A DNA stretch of 64,000 bases, from contig VWPU01009715.1 of NCBI GenBank assembly GCA_013398955.1, forward strand, positions 62,001 through 126,000. The letters are read 5' to 3'. This DNA is from Callaeas wilsoni. Its lineage: Eukaryota > Chordata > Aves > Passeriformes > Callaeidae. A program made the translations under genes and the position numbers. The notes under the pieces were generated by a model that was given only the letters and a program-made list of their open reading frames with translations, did no database searches and was not told where the DNA came from. This document shows, piece by piece, positions 13,018-25,800 of this stretch (positions are counted from its first letter, which is position 1; each line of letters begins with the position of its first letter).

Positions 13018-13745
13018 CACCATGGAATTGTTTGGGTTGGAAAAGACCTTTCAGATCATCAAGTCCAACCATTAACCCAGCACTGCCAAGTCCACTGCTA
13101 AATTATGTGCCCAAGTGCCACATCTACACATCTTTTAATTATCTCCAGGGATGGTGACTCAGCCACTGTCCTGGGCAGTCTGTTCCAATGCTTGACCACT
13201 CTTTTCGTGAAGGAAGTTTTCCTAACATCTCATCTAAACCTCCCCCGGCATAACTTGGGCCATTTCCTCTTGTCTTATTGATTGTTACTGGGAGAAGAAC
13301 CTGACCCTCACCTGGCTACAACCTCAGGTAGTTGTAGAGAACAATAAGGTCTCCCCTGAGCCTCCTTTTCTCCACACTAAACATCCACAGCTGCCTCATC
13401 CACTCATAAAACTTGTGCTTGGTCACACTACTGCTGATCCAGGCCAGGTGCCATTGGCCTTCTTGGCCACCTGGGCACACCTGGCTCATGTTCAGCCACT
13501 CTCAACCAGCACCCCCAGGTCCTTGTCCACCCAGCCCTTTCCAGCCACTCTGCCCCAGCCTGTAGCACTGCAGGGGTTGTTGTGACCCAGGGGCAGGGCC
13601 TGGCACTTGGCCTTGTTGAACCTCAGACCCTTGGGCCCACTGATCCAGCCTGCCCAGATCCCTCTGTGTAGCCACCCACTCAGATCAGCACTCCCACCCA
13701 ACTTGGTGTCATCTGCAAACCGACTGAGGGGGCAACTCTTGATGC
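13018..13745 (-). mobile_element. CR1 LINE, 3' about 0.7 kb
   Basis: The plus strand begins ATGGAATTGTTTGGGTTGG and runs through the reverse complement of CR1 ORF2, so the element is on the minus strand. From 13745 downward the minus strand encodes reverse-transcriptase pieces such as SRFADDTKLGGSADLSGWLH, FNKAKCQ and DKDLGVLV, matching the CR1 RT catalytic block (Y/F-A-D-D type) and the segment after it. Frames are interrupted. It is 5'-truncated inside the RT domain and has a 3' end, and is clearly dead. Confidence 0.92.
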
Positions 13746-16700
13746 TCGACCTTCTAAAAGTAACAGGATTTTTCAATGTATGAACTTCGGGGAGCAGCTC
13801 CTAGTTTAATCTAGCCCACTACAGAGTATTGCTAAAATTCACCATGAAAAGGCAACTTGGATATCTGGCAATTTAAATTCTGTATTGCCCCAGCCTAGCA
13901 ACAACTTTCAATATATAAAAGAGGAATCCCCATTCACAGAGGGCAGAATGAAGGAGATGTCATCATGAATTACTGCCATCTTCACTTTGCCTTCCCCTGC
14001 TGCAGTGAAAGCATCCTGCATCCCCAACACATACACTGCTGAGTTGGCATGGATCCAGTTTTCTTCCCTATGGTTCTCTGCTGCAAATTAATTCCCTGAC
14101 CTGCAGTGCATAGCATTTTCATTCCACTCTGTCCACAGTCTTAGATAACAGGCAGTTTCTCAGAATGACCTATTTGATCCTTGTGAGCAAGTGGAAACAC
14201 ATGAAAATACTTCTTAACATGGGAAATTACAATTTAAGACTACAGTACTAAACATTACTAGGATGCTTTTTTCAAATAAAAAATCTTAAAATATTAATCA
14301 CTCCTTACACAAGATCAAATACGAATGGTAAAAAGGAAATACAATTCCTCTTAGTTGATAGAGTTGTACTGATGGTCCAACTTACAGTCAAGCATTTTAT
14401 ATTTTATAGCTGTTTGCTAATTATTCTATAGGGACCAAAAGTTTCCCAAAAATGAAGAAAGGTTGTTAAATAAAACAATATTTTAAAAGACACAATTAAT
14501 TATTTTATTTACTGATTACACATGTTTAACTCTGCAAATTTGTTTTTTACCCAACTATAACATTCCACTGATCACTTGACATTACTGGGGGAAAAAAAGG
14601 CAAATTTAAAATCTGTGAACCAAGCCAAACAGACAAAAAAACTCCAAATCTTCTGATACTTCTGGGTTATTTAGTGAATTTAGAACAATTATACTCAAGT
14701 TCATTTGCAGTGAAGTACGATGAAAACATATGAAAGGGTTGACAAGTCTGCCTGCTTGCAAAACAAACGTTAAGAGCTTTCACTCAATGGCAAACCCAAA
14801 GGGCAAACAGGTACCTGACACCAACTGTTTGAAGATGTCAGGCAGCACACAGAAGACATTTGTTAGAGCAATGCAGCTCACACAAGAGCAATGCAACTCA
14901 TCATTACTAGGAGTAATGAAATGACAAATGTTGCCATCAGTTATAAAACAACTGAACTGGAGATGAAACTCAAAAGGAAAAACACCCAAATTTACTAGCT
15001 CTATTCTGATTAGAAAAAAGTAAAGTAGATATGTGCATTATGTCAGATTTAAGCTTAATCTTGACATCATCACTTTAAAATGGTTTTCCTCAGGTTGTTT
15101 TTTTTTTTTCCCTAGACTGGCACTGTCCCCACCTAAATTAAATTGGAAGACATTGTATAAAAGAAAATAATTTTCTCTGAATAAGGCTAAGCTCACTCTC
15201 ATGTCAGACAACTGCCTGACCCTGGCACAAATTTCTTACTTTCCTACCTCTGCTGAAGTCTCAAATACAAACCCTATGAGAACTTTTCTAGAGTCCACCA
15301 GCTCTGTTCCAGTTTAGAAAATGCCTCAAACACATATACAATTCACAAAATGACCAGGGTTGCCTCCTCACCACATCTCAATGATGAATGCCCAATGGGT
15401 TGCACAGAGCCTGCTTTTGATTCTTACTTCTTCCCTCTGTTGTTAAAAGGTATCTTTGTCTGCTACAGTTTCTAAACTTTGTGAACATGAAGGTTTCTTT
15501 CAGTCAACTTCTTCCCTTGATCTCAATAATTACCCTGATGTCTCCTTCACTGACCTCTACTAACATAACTAATATAATGTCTCCAGGGTTGCAAATTAAG
15601 CAGGCAAGAAAGACTTGGCCATTACTTTAGCTAAAAGTACTCCTGGTTCAAATCCACACTGTTTAACCTCTATATCAATTAACAAAATAACATCAGGAAT
15701 AGATTCTTGCCAACTTCTAACCAGTTGTAAGGTTTCAGAACCCAGTAGGGAGTTTCTTTCAGTTTTGGCCAATTTGTCTCCTCTAATGAGATCTATTTCT
15801 GCCTAATTTTACAAGAAAATGTTCTTCAATGGACAGGTGCAATCAAACATGAAAACATCACACCTCGGAACTGCCTCATTGTTCACAGTGATTATGGTAC
15901 GAACTCAGTTCGCTCCTGTCAAGAACATTAATGATACAATTAGTATTTCTTCGATAACTCACTGCCAATCCACTACAGCACTGTCCTCTGAGTTCTTTAA
16001 CAGCTCTTCACAGGTACCTTCTTCATCAAGGGATGCTCGTTGATGCTGACTTTTTTTGTAAAAACTGCTTCTCTTCAGCATGGATACAATTCAGATAAAG
16101 CACAGAATGAAAGGGCATACTTTTCTCCCGTTAGAGATTCCTTATTCTCACACCACTTCAACTTATCAGATAGTAGGAGACACCTGCAGATAAGATTATT
16201 TTACACCTGAAACAGAAAGCCACTTTTCATCACAGACTGGCGGCAGGCCATTTTGCAGTGTCAGCCTTTGGCAGCAAGGCCAGCTTGAGAACTCAGCCCC
16301 GTATCTCACCATCTCACCTACCCTGCAGCCTCTGTCCCCACCTCAGGGCTGTCACAGGGTCTCAGCAGCACTCTCGGTGCTCCTGTACTGGGAGCACATG
16401 TGAGGGTTTCAGTGCACAGATCCAGAGTAACCCAGGTCATTTCACTGCTCGGTTTCACAGACAGACTCTACAAATACGTGCATCAGCACAGCTGAACAAG
16501 TGTTTCCAAGTGTAAAGCTGACCACAGCTTATTTAAACTGGCCTTGGATAAGGATCTAAAACTTCAAAGCCCTATCAAAGCTGTGCTTTGAGGGGTGCCA
16601 TGCTTAAGTGTGGGAATAGGAACAAGAATAGTGTAAGTTTGGAATGGAAAACTTTTAAACTGACACTGCCAATGGACCACAGAATAATGCCTAAGGAACT

Positions 16701-19110
16701 GTGTGTGATAACACAGAGATACACATTTGAACAGGGTTATTTTTTATATAAAATCAAAGTTCATTTATCTTGTTTGCCTGTGCTCAACTACATATCCAAG
16801 CAATAAAGTTAAGATATTTACTGAAACTAAAATGTTGATAACATTTCTACCAAGTGCCCAAGGGCTTGCTTGAATCAAAGACTGGGCAACCCGCATGCAC
16901 AGCTGCTAAAGCTATCATAGAACTCTGACCAAAACCACTCAAATTTACAGAAATATTTCCTTCAGAAATCACTCTATGCCTTTCCATTAATACAGTTATA
17001 GAGCTCACTGGTAACCCACAGCACCGGTAAATTTAAAAGCCTTTACCTGCTATGAAAGAAAGAACACACTTAGCATTAAAAACCAATGAAAAATCTGATT
17101 TCACTGAGTACAGAATTAATTGAGTTATGCTGCAGTTGTGCAGCTGTAGACAAAAGACAAAGGCCAATGTGAAATTATACCACAAATAAAGAGTTATATC
17201 CAACAACAGTTCAACTCAAAACCAAGGAGCCCAAACCTTTGGAGACTTATTCTAAGAGTGTTCAAGCTTCAAATAATTTCTACTGTCTGTGTATTTTAAA
17301 TGAGTGTTTTAAAGTTCTCCTAAAATTTTACATCAAGATAATGTGCTTTCCGGGTTGAGGAATCCCCTCATAATTTTCTTTTCTCAATTACAAAATATGA
17401 TATTTGCATTGCAGCATAAGCCAGACAACCACAAATACATTAATTAGATCTACTGAGAAAACTCGTCACATTCCAGCTACAGGGTTAAAATATTTTACAG
17501 TCAAATTTGCAAAATCCCTATGGAGGAAAATTGAACAAATAATAAACAAGGCTGGCACTGAGGCCAGAGGTTTGTACAAATGTATGAAAATGGAAAATAA
17601 TTTTTCATATCGGTTACCACGTAAGTCAAAAGTAAACATGACTCTGAAAACCTTCTAGAATTTGTCTGATTATTTATGTCTGCGTCAGACCTAAACAGAA
17701 AAAAGCGAACAAAAAATACACCAAGAAAGACCTTTTCACACTATCAGAACAATTCTAAAGCAAAAATTACCAGAGCTTACATCGCAAAGGCAATTTAGCT
17801 CAGTGCCTCAGTTGCAGAAATCAATTCAACAAGCTTTGCAGCCTCAAGATGATCATCATTTAACACCTCTACATGAACTATTACACTGTTCGATTATGAG
17901 CTCTGTGTATGTGGAATAGCAACAACTTTAACAGTAGTTACAGACACCGCAGGGCAATTGAGAAATCAAAGAATACGAATATCTGTTGCTTGGTATTTGC
18001 ATAAGTAATCTTCAGGCACAGAAACCTTGAGACCTCTCGAGAACTGAAAATGTATTCTCAGGGCAAATCTAAGAATTTATATTGTGTACATCATATGTTA
18101 GTATCAAGAGCACTACATTTTCTGAATTAAACTCTGGGCTTTCCTCAGAAATATGGAACAAGGAAAAGTATGAGCATGTAAGAAGTATCTAGCTTTATTT
18201 CTTCACGGTGTGAAGAACCACATACTTGGGGTAATGCTGCTGCTGTTCATCTCAATACTACTTTGAGAAGTGTTGAAAAAATAGCACTACCCTAAAAAAA
18301 TAGAAATCCAGCAGGAAGGAGTAGGTGGTATAAGCAAAAAGGTAAGCTTTCTTAACCAAGAGCACATTTTCTGCATAATTAATTTCACACAAGTACAGAT
18401 TTCCCAAAGCCTTTAAAACGGGAAGTTTTTATGTGTGCAAGAAGGGCAAAAGCATACAGTAGCAAAGCCTACCATCTGCAGCCTGCTCTCCAACATCAAA
18501 TTCATCCTTATCACAGGCTGTTTTCATATCAATCGTTTCAAACTTCTTCAAAGCAACACTAGCTTGCTAACGTATGTAATACTTTCAAAAATGCGTAGTT
18601 TTTTAAATTACTGTCCTAAAGTCTGCATTATTTTTCACCAAGAACACTGTGCAGACTTTAGGACAGTAGTTTTTTAAATTACTGTCCTAAAGTCTGCATT
18701 ATTTTTCACCAAGAACACTGTGCAGCAATGAGTTAACACAAATTCTTTCAAAAGCGTAAGCTGGAGGCAGAAGACAACCAGTGCATCTTTACTCCAAAAG
18801 GAACTTGGAGTTACGAGTGAACTATTTAAGCTTCTCATTCTCTCTGGCTAATTATAAAGTTACAATGACTGAACAAGCTTACCCTAATGGCTAACAATTT
18901 CTTTTCTTCCCATCACCTTAAACACCAGCCATTCAATTAGTAGTTTATTGTTAAATTATACACTAATAGTAACAAAAGGGCAGTCTGAAATTAATCTGTT
19001 CTCTCAAACTCCAAAATCTTCTGTAATCCCTCCTTCCAGTATGTAGAAGTCCTTGTTGTGTCCAATATTTGACATATAAAGATGAACACCTAAAGCTTTC
19101 CTCTAAAGGT
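13746..19110 (-). other. Large ZFYVE28 intron, segment without recognised genes
   Basis: Mostly AT-rich unique sequence. 16240-16520 is more GC-balanced but unassigned. A 60-bp duplicated block with an inverted segment lies at 18595-18725. No exon-like or RNA-gene-like feature recognised. Confidence 0.75.
18595..18725. repeat. 60-bp direct duplication with an inverted 18-bp segment between
   Basis: Bases 18595-18654 and 18666-18725 are identical and separated by 11 bases. The sequence 18651-18668 (GCAGACTTTAGGACAGTA) is the exact reverse complement of 18609-18626 and of 18680-18697 (TACTGTCCTAAAGTCTGC). The order is therefore arm, inverted arm, arm. Perfect identity suggests a young event or an assembly artefact. 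Confidence 0.95.
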
Positions 19111-19757
19111 GCAGCATGAGGATCCAGCAGGAGGAGCTCGAAGCCGTGGCCTAGTCCCGGAGATTTGGCATCAGTGGCATCAGCAAAGCCTGGTGGGATG
19201 AGTTCTGTGACTGGAGTGCCCTGTTGGATGGCTCCAGGCTCTCCACCAGGAACGGGCAGGGCAGGCGAGGCGGGGGCTGGCACTGTGTGTAATGGAGGGG
19301 CTGGGATGCACAGAGCTTGGAGCTGGCAATGGCACAGCTGAGAACCTCTCTGTAAGGACTAATGGACAAACAAAGGAATGGGGGATGTTGTCCGGGGAGG
19401 AGGAGACTGAGGGGAGACCTCACTGCAGTTACAGCTTCCTCATGAGGGGAAGGGGAGCGGCAGGCACTGATCTCTGCTCCGTGGTGACAGCGACAGGACA
19501 CGAGGGAATGGCCTGAAGTTGTGTCAGGAGTGGTTCAGGTTGGATATTAGGAAAAGGTTCTTCACTCAGAGGGTGGCTGGGCACTGGAAGGGGCTCCCCA
19601 GGGCAGAGGGCACAGCACGAAGGCTGACAGAGTTCAAGGAGAGTTTGGACAATGCTCTCAGGCACAGGGTGTGACTCTTGCAGATGGTGCTGTGTGCAGC
19701 CAAGAGTTGGACTTGATGATCCTTGTGGGTCCCTTCCAACTCAGGATGTTCCATTCA
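19111..19757 (+). mobile_element. CR1 LINE with large internal deletion (endonuclease start joined to 3' end)
   Basis: Sense is the plus strand. Around 19159-19275 it encodes text such as GISKAWWDEFCDWSALLDG followed by GQGRRGGG, which matches the CR1 ORF2 endonuclease region (typically WWD...DWS...GYRLFR.DRQGRRGGG). From about 19390 it jumps to the ORF2 C-terminus (GYFRKRF-like text, then RVAGHWKGLPRAEGTA) and the 3' end 'GATGATCCTTGTGGGTCCC' to near 19757. The reverse transcriptase is absent. Stops and frameshifts are present. Confidence 0.85.
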
Positions 19758-21334
19758 CGGATTTTAATGAAAACTTATGACAACCTAACACGAGAAAACC
19801 AGATTGCACAATATTCCACAAAATATTCTCCATAATAATCCATTATTATGAAATGAATTATTTCTTATTAAAAAAACAGGCTTTAACTTTCAAGTATGTT
19901 AAGGTCAAAATGAAAATTAAATTCCACTGCTAAGAACTGTCTTGAAAAAAATTAATAACTTGCCTTCTTGTCTTTCTTATCATACTTCCCCAGCATTAAA
20001 GAAAAAATAAATAAAGGAAAGGGATTTTTCTATATGATTAAGTGAAAAGGCTCCTAACAGAGGAAAACAGACTTAATCCCCGAGTACAGAAACATCACAA
20101 AATAAGTAATTTGCACATATTGTTAATCTTGCTAACGTGGTGCTACCATGTGCATTTGGAGGAAAGAAGGAAAATTGCAGCATATTTAAGTCGTGAGACA
20201 ACATAAACAATTCAGTGACTGATACTAGAATCTAACCTCCTTTGCAACAGCAAAAAAAAAAAATTAAATTAGCCAATCACACTATAGCAGAGCTGACAGC
20301 AATCCTCTGATGGCACTGCTGAAGAGTGTAGAAGAACTATAAAGCCCCTGACAGTCAGACACATCACATTACATTAATTCCTACATAACTGGATCTGGTA
20401 TAGTCTCTTACTTCACAAATTCTGAGAAAAGTCAGGCTTAAAACGACCTAGCTCCATTGTCCTCATTTAGCCTTCAGCTGCTCTGGGAATTATACCACTG
20501 TGTCTCAGGTTCACTGTCAATACTCATTCAAGGTACCAACATGTCAATTGTTAGCAATATAAAAACTATGATCAAGGGCAAATAATCATACACTAAGAAA
20601 TGAAAAATCAATTTCTTTTGAAACTGAGTGTTAGAAGACTCCAATACCTCTGAAATTAAGAGCCTTCTATAGCTGGTTCTCTTTCACAAAGAAGAAAATG
20701 TTGTATTTTTAAATTTGAATAAACTTCTGATGAAAAGAAGAAATTGTTCTAATTGAAGTACAGATAAAATATTCATTTTGCTCTCCTGCTACCACCTCAT
20801 GTTTTATATGGATGACTACCTCATCTTCCACCAAAGCCAGTGGTTTTCCACAGGAGTTTGCATGCAACGAACATGGTCATTATGAGCAGATGGTACAGTA
20901 TAACCTTGCATCACAGTCTCTTTAGTAACAATCTATGGCTACCCCAGCATGCACCATTTAACATAATACAATCACATCCCTTTCTTCACTGATAAAAAAT
21001 TAATTGTGTTTTGTATACAAAGATAAGTTCTCTTTTCATTATTTAGCAACTTGTCAATCCAGATTCAGTTTCACCCTTGTGCATTATTGATTACCACCTG
21101 TGTTGTCATTTCATGCTACATCAATTTTTATTTATTTTTAAATATATATAATAATAAAACTCAAATGTCACACACTGAAGAGCCTTTCCATTTCCCACTA
21201 CAGAGAAATCAACGCATGGTCTATGACAGTTCACTCAGCTCAGTCATGTTTCTCTTCCACTCTGGAAATGTTACTAAGCAATTTGCAAACCCTGCAACAA
21301 CTTCAGAGTTCTATGTGATGGTGTTGTGTTGAAA
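19758..21334 (-). other. Large ZFYVE28 intron, unique sequence
   Basis: AT-rich with short A runs. Nothing recognised. Confidence 0.75.
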
Positions 21335-21478
21335 GTTTTGTTTGTTTAAAGTTAGATTTTTGCTGGTCTGGTGTCTTCATTTGTTTGGTTTTGTTTCGGT
21401 TGTTTGTGGTCTTTTGTTTTGTTTGGGAGTTTTTGTTTGTTTGTTTGGGGTTTTGTGTAACAGTTGTTGGTGTTTTGT
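21335..21478. repeat. T/G-rich (GTTT)n-like low-complexity tract
   Basis: On the plus strand it is dominated by TTTG and GTTT units, with degenerate spacing and almost no A or C. Confidence 0.8.
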
Positions 21479-21789
21479 AGGGTTTTCATAATTTAATAAA
21501 AAACCAAGATAGAAATTTGCCCACATACATGGTGCAAGCTGACGTGAAAGACAACCGGACTGCTATCCCCGTATCAGGCTGAAACTGGTAACCACCTCCT
21601 AAAACGATCCATTATCCAGCACTTGCACTGCTTCAGTCAGACACTACACAGTATCAAAGAGCTTCTCCCCTTCTAGACTCATCTTATACATCCCTGTCTT
21701 CAGAAAGCAAATAACACTTCTAAGATGTTAAGATACGCAAAAAGCGTATTTCAAAGATAAAGAGCATGTCTTTTCCTTTTGCATTAACA
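21479..21789 (-). other. Large ZFYVE28 intron, short spacer before the CR1 cluster
   Basis: Unique-looking sequence. Nothing recognised. Confidence 0.7.
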
Positions 21790-22072
21790 TTTTGATTCAA
21801 CAAGGCCAAGGGCAAGGTCCAGCCCCATGCTCGGGAAATCCTCAGCACCAATACAGTCTGAGTGAGGAGCAGATTGAGCGCAGCCCTGCAGAGTAGGACG
21901 TGGGGGTACTGGCAGATGAAAAACTGCAAGAAGCAGCAATGTGCCTTAGAAGCCAAATGTATCCTGGGGTGCCTCCAGAGAAGTGTGGCCAGCAGGTCAA
22001 GGGAGGTGACTGCCCCCTCTACTCTGCTCTCCTGAGACCCCACCTGCAGTGCTGCATCCAGCTCTGAGGCCC
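21790..22072 (+). mobile_element. CR1 LINE fragment, left part of a split plus-strand copy
   Basis: The plus strand encodes decayed CR1 ORF2 text downstream of the RT catalytic site: FNKAKGKVQPHARGNPQ, then ERSPAEDVGVLADEKLQ, then LYSALLRPHLQCCIQL. This equals the usual order FNKAKCK..., AEKDLGVLVDEKL..., LYSALVRPHLEYC. It stops abruptly near 22072, where an oppositely oriented CR1 begins. Its 3' continuation appears at 22648-22862. Confidence 0.85.
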
Positions 22073-22640
22073 TCATCGCCCAGTCTGTCCGTACATCCAG
22101 GCTTGCCCCATCCCAGGAGCAGAATCCGGCACTTTCCCCTGTTGAACTTCCCATGGCTGGTGATTGCCCAGCCCTCTCATTTGTGGAGGTCTCTCTTCAG
22201 GGCCTGTCTGCCTTCAAGGGAGTCAACAGCTCCTCCCAGCGTTGTATCATCTGTGAACCTGCTCAGTGTCCCTTCCAGTCCTGCGTCCACATCATTAATG
22301 AAGATGCTGAAGAGCACGGGGCCAAGGATGCAGCTCTGTGGAACCCCATGACAGACATGGCTACATCCAGACGGGTCACCAGTCTGATGTCCTCCCATTC
22401 ACTACAACCCTTTGTGCTCAACCCATGAGCCAGTTGCTCACCCATCCCACAATGTGTTTATCCAGTTGTGTGCTGAACATTTTGTCCAAAAGGATCCTGT
22501 GAGAGACAGTACCGAACGCTTCACTGGAATCCAAAAAGATGACTTCCGCTGGCTTCCCTTGATCAACTAAAGAGGTTATCTTGTCATAAACAAAAATTAG
22601 GTTTGATAAGCAGGATTTTCCCCTCAGGAAGCCATGCTTA
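22073..22640 (-). mobile_element. CR1 LINE reverse-transcriptase fragment, inverted within another CR1
   Basis: The minus strand encodes RT text in order: YDKITSLVDQGKPAEVIFLD, then SHRILLDKMFSTQLDK, a GVPQSCILGPVLFSIFINDV block, then LEGTLSRFTDDTTLGGAVDS, and a stop after RDLHK. FTDD replaces the usual FADD catalytic box. It lacks the CR1 3' end, which is unusual because these elements normally keep it. It is flanked on both sides by plus-strand CR1. The part 22073-22306 is nearly identical to 46749-46997. Confidence 0.88.
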
Positions 22641-22647
22641 GATTGCT

Positions 22648-22862
22648 ATTAGGAAAACTATTTACTGTGAGGGTGGTAAGACACTGGAACAAGTTGTCCA
22701 GAGAAGCTGTGGCTGCCCCATCCCTGAAAGTGTTCATGGCCAGGCTGGATGGGGCTCCAAGCAACCAGGCCTAGTGAAAGATGTCCCCCCCCATAGCAGG
22801 GGGTTGGAACTGGGTGATATTTAAGGTTTCTTCTAACCCAAACCATCCTATGACTGTGATTT
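22648..22862 (+). mobile_element. CR1 LINE 3' end, right part of a split plus-strand copy
   Basis: The plus strand carries the CR1 C-terminal text (RKTIYC-like frame, then VVRHWNKLSREAVAAPSLKV) and the tail CTAACCCAAACCATCCTATG ending in TGACTGTGATTT. It is the natural continuation of 21790-22072, with roughly 0.25 kb of element missing where the inverted copy sits. Confidence 0.85.
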
Positions 22863-25800
22863 TAGCATGTGACAAAGCAGATTCCCCAAGTATGCTCCCA
22901 GCAGCATTGTTCCTTTACTCCTTGTTTGCCATATTCAATTTATACCATCTTTCCACACCCCATAGTAAGCTCCTCCAGCCTGTAACACATATTCCTTTAC
23001 AGCGAGGGCAAAGCTTTGTTTCCACTGACACTTGTATCTCAACTTATTTCACAGTGATGCTTTCAGTTGTTAAATTGAACTTGAAGAAATATGGAGATAA
23101 GTGTGGTTGAAACACAGCATTTTTGATAATATTCACCACGTATTTTGTATTGCTACAGAAACTGAGACAGACAAGTGATAACAACACAACACTGAAATAT
23201 GATTAGCTTTCTCTAAGGGCTCCAACTCCTCAGCAACATTTACTTATGCTACAGTGGATAATGAAGTTCAGATTCACAGGCGCCTGCTTCTCAGCACTAT
23301 ATGAAGGAATTACCTATACAGGAGGCAGTCCACTAAAAGCTACATTTTAAAGCCTAATGTTACAGCAAACTGGAACTGCTAAAGATGACTTGGAAACACT
23401 GGGCTGCCAATTGCAGTAATTCAGGAGATGCTTCCCAAGAAGGCAAAAAGCAGGAAAGGAGCGAAGAACCAGTGTAATGTACTACCAGTCAAGGCAATGT
23501 CCATCACTCCTACCAGTGAGCCAGAAACAGTCATGTCTCACAAACATTATAAATTCTCATTTTACTGTTCTGTGGAACACTGTAAGTGGACAGCACAGCC
23601 GGGAAAGTCTATGGTTTGCTTCAGGTTAGTGCCCTGATGGGGCAAATTCCTTCCTTGTGCACTTCAGCAGATCAAGTGACACACTGCTGAGATACAATCT
23701 GCAGGAATAATGCTGGTAAAACCGTGCTAGAACTGACTCATGTGCTATTCTGAGACTTCAGTACTGTACACAGAGAAATAATCCTCAGTGTACTGAAACA
23801 GAAAGCAAGGACTATGATCCTAAAAACATTCTCATGATGTGAAGTACTTATGCACCGGTTTGTTATCTGTGAAGTCCTAACAAATCTCTGCTTTAGAAAC
23901 AAAGGTGGTTTTTTACTCTTAAACAAAACCAATGAAGTTTTGTAATATTTAACAATAAACCTAACTCCATTTAAATAGCTGATAAATTGTTTTAAACCAG
24001 TTTACCAACTCAACTAACAAAATATTAATCAATGTGGAAACAGCAACGATCAAAGCAAATTAATTTAGAGAATGATTGTGGACGCATGAGTGAATAATTC
24101 AAAAGTGTACATGAGTTACCATCACTTCTTGTAAAATTCAATACTGTGTGATGTTGTGAGTAGCATAGGAAAGGACACCTTGTTATACCACTAATATAAA
24201 AATACTGCAATGATTTGTGTTGCAGGGAAAAAAACCCCTCAGATGAACGAGCACTGCATATTACTGAAGATTCACTAATGCAGAGATGTTTTTCTAAAGG
24301 GAAAAAAGAGTTTTCCTTCTATAACCATCAATCAAGTTCAATAAAGCAAAGCTTGACATTCTACCTACCTTTTGGTTCATTTAAGAAAAATTTACACAGC
24401 TTTTCATCATGCATTTCAGCACACTTCAGGTATTGTTAATCTTAACAGAAACCAGTAGAGAAGTGTTTTATTCTGCTGAATAGGTATTAATCACACAATA
24501 AATGCAAGATCCTGTATTGATAGATATGTTATGTTCTCACAATATTTTACCACTGACATGCAAACAGCAAAGCAAAATGAGGGATGGCATTTTTATAATA
24601 GGCTACCATAACTGGAAAACAGTGTTACATCACATTATTGTGAAAATGAAAAGCTAAGCTTTGAAAACCATTATCTAATCATCTTACCATTCTTACTCAT
24701 GGATTATGCTACTCAGCATCCTGCTGTACAGTCAACCCACAGCATTTGAAAACCAAGCTGCAAGATGTTCAGAAATTTTGAAAAGCTAATTTACTGTAAA
24801 AAGTGTGACTCTTATCAGCAGATAGTATTATGACAAAGCAGTAGAAGACAACATTCAGAGTTGCAGTTCTTTACTAAGGAAGCACCAACAGTCTTGAAGA
24901 CTGCAGTTCTCTGCACATCCACAGGAACACCACGATGCACCATACCTTCAACTTGCCTTGACTAATACTGCTAGTGTCATTAAGACAGAAAACTTTAAGT
25001 ATGTCCTCTATAAACTATTACATCCTTTAGGCAGAGACCTTCTGGTTTGTCTGAGTCTGTTCTACAATAAACTTGGAGATCTTTAACAAAACTATCATAA
25101 GTTCAAAGTAGACACAAAGATTTAAAACTTGGCTCTTCAGATATGGTTAAGATCCAACATAACACCCAACCTCTCTCCAAGAAGAATCACAGTTTATAAG
25201 ACCTGTTCGTATTTTTAAAAAAAACAAAAACACACTAATTTAAAGGCATTTCCTTTCTTTAGTTGATAAAAATAAAATTCCAAAACATCATCTGTTAATC
25301 AAGCAGACACTATCAGTGAAGGATCTGAAAATAAGCAACCCAGGAACAATGAATTAATTTAAAAAAGATGCCAAGATAGAAGGACATGGAATTTTTAGAA
25401 ATCTTTGTCCTTAGAAAACACTAAAATCTGATAGAAGTGGTATGCCTCTGTTAATTTCATGGAGATGAAAATTTGGAATAATCTGGAAATCCTAAAACTA
25501 AGGTTTCCATGGAAAAACAAGCACAAAATAGGAAAAAAAAAAAATCATGCAAAGATTGAGAGTCTGGTTAACTATGTTCTGTGGTCACAAAACACTTTTC
25601 AAAAGCATTGCTTGAAGAGTCAGAAAGTGCACATTTTTCAATAAAAGGTCTCAGAATTGCACGACTGTTTTTGCAGATACCAGAGGTATTGCACAATGCA
25701 GCTGCTACCCTACTTTTACATGCACAACCTTCCACCACAGCGTTCTGAGCCAGGGCTGGATGCTGGTTCTCCATCACTCTCAAACCCCACCACATCTTAG

